NCBI GenBank assembly: GCA_010029175.1
Contig: RGNC01000005.1
Location: forward strand, 1 to 28,410
Source of the DNA: Synechococcaceae bacterium WB8_1B_136
GTDB lineage: Bacteria > Cyanobacteriota > Cyanobacteriia > PCC-6307 > Cyanobiaceae
Length of the DNA stretch: 28,410 nucleotides
Direction of reading: 5' to 3'
Below are positions 22,652-28,410 of this stretch, piece by piece; the stretch's first letter is position 1; each line of letters begins with the position of its first letter. Position numbers and translations under genes: made by a program. Under the pieces are notes generated by a model. It saw nothing but the letters and a program-made list of their open reading frames with translations. It ran no database searches and was not told where the DNA came from.

Positions 22652-22957
22652 TCAGGGTGCCGGGCCCTTGGGGGCCGGCCTGGGCAGCCAGCGCTGGATC
22701 AGCAGCAGGGCGCCGCTGCCGAGCATCCACAGCAGACCCAGCCCATTCAGCACCACATAGAACGGTTCTGCTGCCTGGCCCAGCCATTCCCCCTCGTGCA
22801 ACGCCATCAGCCAGTGCACCTGGTCGCGGCCGAGGCCGCCCCAGTCTTTGAGCAGGCGGTAGCCCATGCCGGTGAGCACCGTGATCAGCAGCGGCGCCAG
22901 CACGAAGGGCGCCAGGGTGGCATGGGCCTTGCGGATCTGGACGATGGGCAGGGGCAT
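22652..22957 (-). CDS. PepSY-TM-like small membrane protein
   Basis: 101 residues. It begins MPLPIVQIRKAHATLAPFVL, with the R-K-x-H motif before the first membrane helix (about 12-32), then YRLLKDWGGLGRDQVHWLMALHEGEWLG, and a second hydrophobic segment VVLNGLGLLWMLGSGALLLI (about 68-87), ending in a Pro/Lys-rich tail. The R-K-x-H, HW and LHEG residues resemble PepSY-associated membrane proteins, whose histidines in some members are linked to haem or metal. Function here is not known. Start is ATG at 22957. It is divergent from map and lies just upstream of rplS. Confidence 0.72.
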   Translation of the reverse strand: MPLPIVQIRKAHATLAPFVLAPLLITVLTGMGYRLLKDWGGLGRDQVHWLMALHEGEWLGQAAEPFYVVLNGLGLLWMLGSGALLLIQRWLPRPAPKGPAP

Positions 22958-23019
22958 GCCGCAGAGGCAGAAGCGAGGCCCCAGGTTCTAACTTGAAACT
23001 CCGGCACCGCCTATCCCCA

Positions 23020-23886
23020 ATGAACCTGTTCGCCGATCTGCTGGCTGCCTCCACCAAGGCCCAGGCGAAACAGGAGGCCCCGGTGGTCACGGCGACCGGC
23101 CCCCGCATCCAGAAAAGCCGCCGGGGCGTGGAAGTGAAGAGCGCCCGTGAGATCGCCACCATGCGCCAGGCCAGCCGCATCGTGGCCACGGTGCTGCGGG
23201 AAATTCTCGAGCTGGCTGCTCCGGGCATGACCACCGGCGACCTCGACGCCCATGCCGAGAAGCGCATCCGCGAGCTGGGGGCGACCCCCAGCTTCAAGGG
23301 CTACCACGGCTTTCCGGCCAGCATCTGCGCCTCGATCAACAACGAGGTGGTGCATGGCATTCCCAGCTCCAAGCGGGTGATCAAGGCCGGCGACCTGGTG
23401 AAGATCGACACCGGCGCCTACTTCGACGGCTACCACGGCGACAGCTGCGTGAGCCTCTGCGTGGGCGAGGGCGTGCCGGAGCAGGCCCGCACCCTGGCGC
23501 GGGTGGCGCAGGAGTCGCTGATGAAGGGGCTGGCCACGGTGAAGGCCGGCAGCACCCTGCTCGATCTGGCCGGCGCCGTTCAGGACCACGTGGAGGCCCA
23601 TGGCTTTGCCGTGGTGGAGGACTACACCGGCCACGGTGTGGGCCGCAACCTGCACGAGGAGCCCTCGGTGTTCAACTACCGCACCCGGGAGCTGCCCAAC
23701 ATGACCCTGCGCCCCGGCATGACCCTAGCCGTGGAGCCGATCCTCAATGCCGGCAGCAAGGCCTGCCGAACCCTCAAGGATCGCTGGACCGTGGTGACCG
23801 TGGACGGCAGCCTCTCGGCCCAGTGGGAACACACCATCGCCGTGACCAGCGACGGCTGCGAAATCCTCACCGACCGCGACTTCTAA
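23020..23886 (+). CDS. map: Methionine aminopeptidase, type I
   Basis: Removes the initiator Met from new proteins. The metal ligands are all present: D130, D141, H205, E239 and E270, with substrate-side H112 in VVHGIPS. Numbering is from the ATG at 23020 (MNLFADLLAASTKAQAKQ), giving 288 residues. A TTG nine codons earlier is in frame but less likely. The first 35-40 residues are an extension before the usual core start; unlike some longer bacterial types, no SEC-C zinc motif is visible. Its TAA overlaps the opposite-strand SDR stop by four bases. Confidence 0.95.
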   Translation: MNLFADLLAASTKAQAKQEAPVVTATGPRIQKSRRGVEVKSAREIATMRQASRIVATVLREILELAAPGMTTGDLDAHAEKRIRELGATPSFKGYHGFPASICASINNEVVHGIPSSKRVIKAGDLVKIDTGAYFDGYHGDSCVSLCVGEGVPEQARTLARVAQESLMKGLATVKAGSTLLDLAGAVQDHVEAHGFAVVEDYTGHGVGRNLHEEPSVFNYRTRELPNMTLRPGMTLAVEPILNAGSKACRTLKDRWTVVTVDGSLSAQWEHTIAVTSDGCEILTDRDF

Positions 23887-24623
23887 GCCCGGGTGAAGGC
23901 TCTGAAGTAGAGCCAGCGCGTGAGTGTGGCCAGGGGCATCAACACATAGGTGAGGGGGTTGGGGCTCACCAGCACCAGCCCGCAGTTCCAGCGCACCTGG
24001 CGCAGGATTTCCCCCGCCACGAACTCAGCGCTCATCAGGCCGATCGGGTTGAGGGCCGAGCGGAAGGGCCCCAGCACCAGCCGGCGAATGCGCAGCTGGG
24101 GGCTGGCCAGATCAAGGCTGCGCAGGCTGAGCAGCTGGCCCTGCAGCCGTTTGCTGATCTCGTACAGCGGGCTCACGGCGCTCTGGATCTCCGCTTCCGA
24201 GGTGTTGATCCAGATCTCGCGCGGGCGCGCCGCTTGCCCGGCCGCAGCTGCCAGGCCCGCGAACAGTTCCAGCAGGCGCCAGCTGCTCAGGGCGTTCACC
24301 TCCAGCGACTGCCACACCGCCTCGGGGCTGCGGCTGGCATGCAGATTCACGCCGTGGTTGAGCACGAGGATGTCGACCTCCGCCAGCAGCTCCCGCAGCT
24401 CCTCCTCCGCGCCGCATTGCCAGGGCACCTGCCGCAGGGCGATGGGCCGCTCCTCCTGGTCGAACAGCTGCAGGGGTGTGGTGCCGCTGGTGAGGGCGAT
24501 CAGCTGAGCTCCCTGGCGGTGCAGGTGCCGCAGCAGGGCCTGGCCGAGGCTGCCGCTGGCACCGGTGACGGCCACCGTGGCGCCCTGGAGCGCCAGGGGG
24601 AAGGGAGGGGGGGCGGCGGCCAT
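23883..24623 (-). CDS. Short-chain dehydrogenase/reductase
   Basis: A 246-residue NAD(P)-dependent SDR. The cofactor loop is TGASGSLG at 20-27, NHG is at 89-91 (family NAG position), and the catalytic set is S142, Y154 and K158 (YEISK). The C-terminus, NPLTYVLMPLATLTRWLYF, is hydrophobic and resembles SDRs associated with sterol desaturase-like proteins, so membrane association is plausible. Substrate unknown. I use ATG 24623 (MAAAPPPFPL), close to the Rossmann fold; ATG 24656 would add eleven residues and has a better purine-rich lead. The gene is divergent from the 119-residue ORF and convergent with map. Confidence 0.82.
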   Translation of the reverse strand: MAAAPPPFPLALQGATVAVTGASGSLGQALLRHLHRQGAQLIALTSGTTPLQLFDQEERPIALRQVPWQCGAEEELRELLAEVDILVLNHGVNLHASRSPEAVWQSLEVNALSSWRLLELFAGLAAAAGQAARPREIWINTSEAEIQSAVSPLYEISKRLQGQLLSLRSLDLASPQLRIRRLVLGPFRSALNPIGLMSAEFVAGEILRQVRWNCGLVLVSPNPLTYVLMPLATLTRWLYFRAFTRA

Positions 24624-24681
24624 GACGGATTGGGCGATGGCGCCAGCTTGCGGCATCCTCTGGAGCAGTAGCGCGCCCTGG

Positions 24682-25041
24682 ATGTCTGCGGCCCTGGTGG
24701 CTCTGTTCGCCCCCTACTGCGATGGGGCCAACCGCGCTGCTGTGTTGGAGCAGGCCCTGGAACGGCTCGCGGTTGGATCCTGGCGGGGTGCCCGGCCCCT
24801 GCAGCCCTCGGGGCTGCGCCCGTTCGAGCTGCGCTGGAGCGGTGAGGCTTCACCCCTGGAACCCAGCCGCTGCACGCTCACCTTTCCCGAGCAGGCGGAG
24901 GTGCGCTACAGCTTCGCGTTGCCCGCTTACCAACTGGTGCTCTGGCTGATGGATGGCCTGGAGGCCGGGGGCGACGACCTGCCGATCGGCTTCTGGCACT
25001 GGTTGCTGCTGGGGGCGAGTCCAGAGACGCGCAGCGCCTAG
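24682..25041 (+). CDS. Conserved-looking 119-residue protein of unknown function
   Basis: ATG at 24682. The protein begins MSAALVALFAPYCDGANRAA, with a mixed alpha/beta middle (RPFELRWSGEASPLEPSR, then CTLTFPEQAEVRYSFALPAY) and an amphipathic stretch LVLWLMDGLEAGGDDLPIGF toward the end. The hydrophobic stretches are too short or interrupted for confident membrane spans. It starts 25 bases before the broken phosphotransacetylase-like gene on the same strand and is probably co-transcribed with it. I do not recognise a named family. Gene-like composition and spacing support it. Confidence 0.68.
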   Translation: MSAALVALFAPYCDGANRAAVLEQALERLAVGSWRGARPLQPSGLRPFELRWSGEASPLEPSRCTLTFPEQAEVRYSFALPAYQLVLWLMDGLEAGGDDLPIGFWHWLLLGASPETRSA

Positions 25042-25065
25042 ATTCGCCCGAACAGCTCCACCCGC

Positions 25066-26140
25066 ATGGGCCCAGCCAGCGCTTCCCATCCCGGCAGTGC
25101 CCCAGACGGGTCCCCCAACGGCGCCGCCACCCTTCTGGTGGGGTCCTGTGAACCCTTCAGCGGCAAATCGGCTGTGGTGCTCGGCCTGGCGCGGCAACTG
25201 CTGCAGCGGGGCGTGGCGGTGCCGGATCCTCGGCCTGGCCCAGGAGGCGCTCCTGCCCTCCGTGCACCTGCTCCGCAAGCAGGAGGCCCACCAGCGGCTG
25301 TTGGCGGGGCAGCTGGAGGCCGGTGCCGGTTTTGAGCAGCTCCAGGCGGCCCTGGCCTGCGCGAGCGCCGGCCTCACCCTGCTGGAGGCCGCCGGCAGCA
25401 TGAGCGAGGGCCTGCTCTACGGCCTCAGCCTGCCCCAGCTGGCCCGCGCCCTGCGGGCGCCGGTGGTGCTGGTGCATTCCTGGCAGGACACCTGCAGTGC
25501 GGATCCATTGCTTCAGGCCCGGGAGCAGCTCGGTGGGTTGCTGGCCGGTGTGGTGTTGAACGCCGTGAATCCCGATGGTGTGAACCAGCTGCGCGAGGAG
25601 GTGGAGCCGGCGTTGGAGCGCCTCGGCATCCCGGTGCTCGGTGTGATGCCCCGCAGCCCCTTGCTGCGCAGCGTCACCGTGGAGGAGTTGGCCCGCCGTC
25701 TGGATGCCACGGTGCTGTGCTGCCGCGATCGGCTCGATCTGCTGGTGGAGACCCTCTCCATCGGCGCCATGAATGTGAACTCCGCCATGGAGTTCTTCCG
25801 CCGCCGCCGCAACATGGCGGTGGTGACCGGTGCCGACCGCACCGACATCCAGCTGGCCGCCTTGGAGGCCTCCACCCAGTGCCTGATCCTCACCGGCGCC
25901 GGCGACCCCCTGCCCCAGCTGATTTCCCGGGCCGAGGAGCTGGAGGTGCCGTTGCTGAAGGTGGAGCACGACACCCTCACCACGGTGGAGGTGATTGAGG
26001 CCACCTTCGGCCATGTGCGCCTCAATGAAACCGTGAAGGCCACCTATGCCTTCCGCCTCGTTGAGGAGCACTGCAACTTCGAACGGCTCTATCGGCTGCG
26101 GGCTTGCGTTGACCCGGTCTCTCGATCTTCCAGCACTTGA
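25066..26140 (+). pseudogene. Phosphotransacetylase-family (BioD-like P-loop + DRTGG) gene, frame broken by apparent deletion
   Basis: The first part (from ATG 25066) encodes a BioD-like P-loop, LLVGSCEPFSGKSAVVLGLA, and continues to RGVAV at about 25221. The protein pattern then jumps to another frame at about 25226-25229, where LGLAQEALLPSVHLLRKQ begins and continues to 26140. The second part has the central domain (LRAPVVLVHSWQDT, LGVMPRSPLLRSVTVEEL) and a DRTGG-like domain with GADRTDIQLAALE. In related proteins a segment of roughly 30-45 residues normally lies between these parts, so an internal deletion that is not a multiple of three is likely. It is either a real inactivation or an assembly error. 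Function in this family is not well established. The 3' end overlaps the next gene by 32 bases. Confidence 0.8.
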
Positions 26141-26621
26141 TCGGATCGACACCCTGGCCCAGGAGTTGGCCATGCTGCAGGACCGCAGCAAGCGTCGGAT
26201 TGCCATCCTCGGCAGCCGCCACGTGCCCGTGGTGTCGGTGCATCTGGTGGAGCTGGTGGCCCGCTCCCTCGCCCAGGAGGGCCACAACCTGATCACCTCC
26301 GGCGCCCAGGGGGTGAATGCGGCGGTGATTCGCAGCGTGCTCGATGTGGATGCCTCCCGGCTCACGGTGCTGCTGCCCCAGAGCCTGGATCGTCAGCCCG
26401 CGGAATCGCGCGATCAACTGGAGCGGGTGCTGCACCTGGTGGAGAAGCCCGAGCACGATGAGCTGCCGTTGCCCATGGCCAGCAGCCTCTGCAACCAGGA
26501 GATCATCAGCCGCTGCGACCAGCTGATCTGCTACGCCTTCCACGACAGCGAGACCCTGCTGGCCAGCTGCCGCACCGCTGAGGACATGGGCAAGGTGGTG
26601 AGCCTGATGTTCTTCGACTAG
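26109..26621 (+). CDS. DprA-like (SLOG/Rossmann) DNA recombination-mediator family protein
   Basis: From a TTG at 26109 (MTRSLDLPALDRIDTLAQEL) it is 170 residues. KRRIAILGSRHVPVVSV and LITSGAQGVNAAVIRSVL are the nucleotide-fold motifs of the DprA/LOG-related group, followed by LTVLLPQSL, NQEIISRCDQLICYAF and a conserved end AEDMGKVVSLMFFD. It lacks the N-terminal SAM and C-terminal winged-helix parts of true DprA (which is about 300-380 residues), so a role in DNA uptake is not shown. The TTG start is chosen because the sequence before it is unpatterned and overlaps the preceding gene. It overlaps the broken upstream gene by 32 bases. Confidence 0.82.
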   Translation: MTRSLDLPALDRIDTLAQELAMLQDRSKRRIAILGSRHVPVVSVHLVELVARSLAQEGHNLITSGAQGVNAAVIRSVLDVDASRLTVLLPQSLDRQPAESRDQLERVLHLVEKPEHDELPLPMASSLCNQEIISRCDQLICYAFHDSETLLASCRTAEDMGKVVSLMFFD

Positions 26622-26652
26622 GTCGGGGTCTGGTTCTGTCGGCCGCGGGGAT

Positions 26653-27069
26653 TCAGCTGGCCGCCGCCAGCACCGCCTTCAGACCCTCCAGATAGAGCAG
26701 GCCGGTGCAGACCATCGCCCCTGCCCAGCAGGCAGATCGCAGCGGCGGCAGGTTGGCCACGTAGGCGCCGATGTAGGCCAGCCGCAGGGCCGGGTGGATC
26801 CAGGCGGCGGCGATGGCCAGCGGTGCACTCACGCCACTCCCCAGGCAGAGCAGGGCCGCCGGGGCGAACAGGGTGAAGGCCTCGAAACTGTTCTGGTGGG
26901 CCCAGTTGGCCCGCAGGCCCCACTCCGGCAGGCGATCGGCCATGGCCCGCGGCGCCGCCAGGTCGGCGATGGTGAAATTCGCCTGGGAGCGGGCGGCCCC
27001 GAGCGGCACCAAGCTGGCCACCACCACAGCGGCGGCGAGCAGCAACGACCAGGCGAAGGCTGGGTTCAT
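26653..27069 (-). CDS. MAPEG-family membrane protein
   Basis: 138 residues from the ATG at 27069 (MNPAFAWSLLLAAAVVVASL). It has about four hydrophobic segments: residues 5-24, 64-82, a region around 83-105 and 110-130. Between the first two lies the polar loop with RAMADRLPEWGLRANWAHQNSFEAF; the R-A-x-x-A-x-x-N-x-x-E type pattern (here RANWAHQNSFEAF) is the MAPEG signature, where glutathione-dependent members bind substrate. Function in cyanobacteria is unassigned; glutathione-linked lipid chemistry is only a family possibility. It is divergent from yajQ with a 73-base gap and convergent with the DprA-like gene. Confidence 0.82.
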   Translation of the reverse strand: MNPAFAWSLLLAAAVVVASLVPLGAARSQANFTIADLAAPRAMADRLPEWGLRANWAHQNSFEAFTLFAPAALLCLGSGVSAPLAIAAAWIHPALRLAYIGAYVANLPPLRSACWAGAMVCTGLLYLEGLKAVLAAAS

Positions 27070-27142
27070 GGCGGGGAGCTGTGGATGGCGGGCAATCGCC
27101 TCTTTTCTAGGCTGGCTGCAGCCGCCCTCCCCAGAGCCACCG

Positions 27143-27633
27143 ATGGCCGACACCTACAGCTTCGATTGCGTCAGTGATTTCGATCGTCAAGAGCTGGTGA
27201 ATGCCATCGATCAGGTGCGCCGGGATGTGAGCACCCGCTACGACCTCAAGGATTCGGGCACGGAGATCGAGCTGGAGGAAGCCGCCATCACCATCACCAG
27301 CGCCAGCGACATGACGCTGCAGGCCGTGGAGGACGTGTTGCGCCAGAAGGCCACCAAGCGCAATCTCTCCCTCAAGATCTTCGACTTCCAGCCCCCTGAG
27401 CCCGTGGGCGGCAACCGCGTTAAGCAGGTGGTGAAGTTGCGCAAGGGTCTGTCCCAGGAGCTCGCCAAGCAGCTCAGCAAAACCGTGCGGGATGAGCTGA
27501 AGAAGGTCACGGTGGCCATCCAGGGTGATTCCCTGCGGGTCACGGGCAAGAACAAGGACGACCTCCAGGCCGCCATCGCCCTGCTCAAGGCCCAGGACGT
27601 GGAGGTGCCCCTGCAGTTCGAGAACTACCGCTG

Positions 27634-27634
<1 letters not shown>
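27143..27634 (+). CDS. yajQ: YajQ-family nucleotide-binding protein
   Basis: 163 residues, the standard family length. It begins MADTYSFDCVSDFDRQELVN and has STRYDLKDSGTEIELEE, LRQKATKRNLSLKIFDFQPP, GLSQELAKQLSKTVRDELKK and VTVAIQGDSLRVTGKNKDDL, all conserved family segments with two ferredoxin-like folds. Some YajQ proteins bind cyclic di-GMP and act with a transcription factor; whether the cyanobacterial protein does so is unknown. ATG at 27143. Its TGA overlaps the ATG of the next gene (TGATG), so the two are likely co-translated. Confidence 0.95.

Positions 27635-28410
<776 letters not shown>

Overview
The window is GC-rich chromosomal DNA from a unicellular picocyanobacterium, most likely the Cyanobium/Synechococcus lineage (alpha-cyanobacteria). 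The evidence is petM of the cytochrome b6f complex, ycf39 for photosystem II assembly, an NTRC-type thioredoxin reductase-thioredoxin fusion, a cyanobacterial Trm1 tRNA methyltransferase, a three-gene proton-translocating transhydrogenase, and several short unnamed proteins of the kind common in this group. I see no prophage, insertion sequence, CRISPR array, integrase or toxin-antitoxin pair. This is compact core genome with very short intergenic gaps; no stretch above about 220 bases lacks a gene.

Layout. 1-2551 (+): 3' part of trm1, petM, ycf39 and a 71-residue unknown. 2600-3460 (-): an RluE-type pseudouridine synthase with an unclear start and a possible hidden 29-residue membrane peptide. 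3504-3773 (+): infA. 3806-7161 (-): NTRC, an 85-residue unknown and a DEVH-box SF2 helicase. 7278-11534 (+): a 58-residue unknown, the pntA1-pntA2-pntB transhydrogenase operon, and a YheT-like hydrolase joined by start/stop overlaps. 11473-13121 (-): dxr followed by an overlapping thioredoxin-like [2Fe-2S] protein gene. 13204-13404 (+): a 66-residue unknown. 13423-18426 (-): polA, cysS and a coiled-coil protein. 18502-20027 (+): an 80-residue unknown coupled to a CPA1-type antiporter. 19932-22957 (-): a PepSY-TM-like protein, rplS, tRNA-Trp, a 62-residue SH3-like protein, tRNA-Asp and gltX. 23020-23886 (+): map. 23883-24623 (-): an SDR. 24682-26621 (+): an unknown, a broken phosphotransacetylase-like gene and a DprA-like gene. 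26653-27069 (-): a MAPEG protein. 27143-28410 (+): yajQ and the start of a 5-oxoprolinase gene.

The genes are mainly housekeeping: translation (infA, rplS, gltX, cysS, two tRNAs, trm1, rluE-like, map), replication and repair (polA), isoprenoid synthesis (dxr), redox balance (pnt, NTRC) and photosynthesis (petM, ycf39). I did not find a convincing new multi-gene system. The best leads are structural. tRNA-Trp is enclosed by a perfect 13-bp inverted repeat and preceded by two tandem hairpins after rplS. A GC-rich hairpin abuts the helicase start codon. The phosphotransacetylase-like gene carries an apparent internal deletion with a frame change. The pseudouridine synthase gene has no ordinary start codon near its conserved domain.
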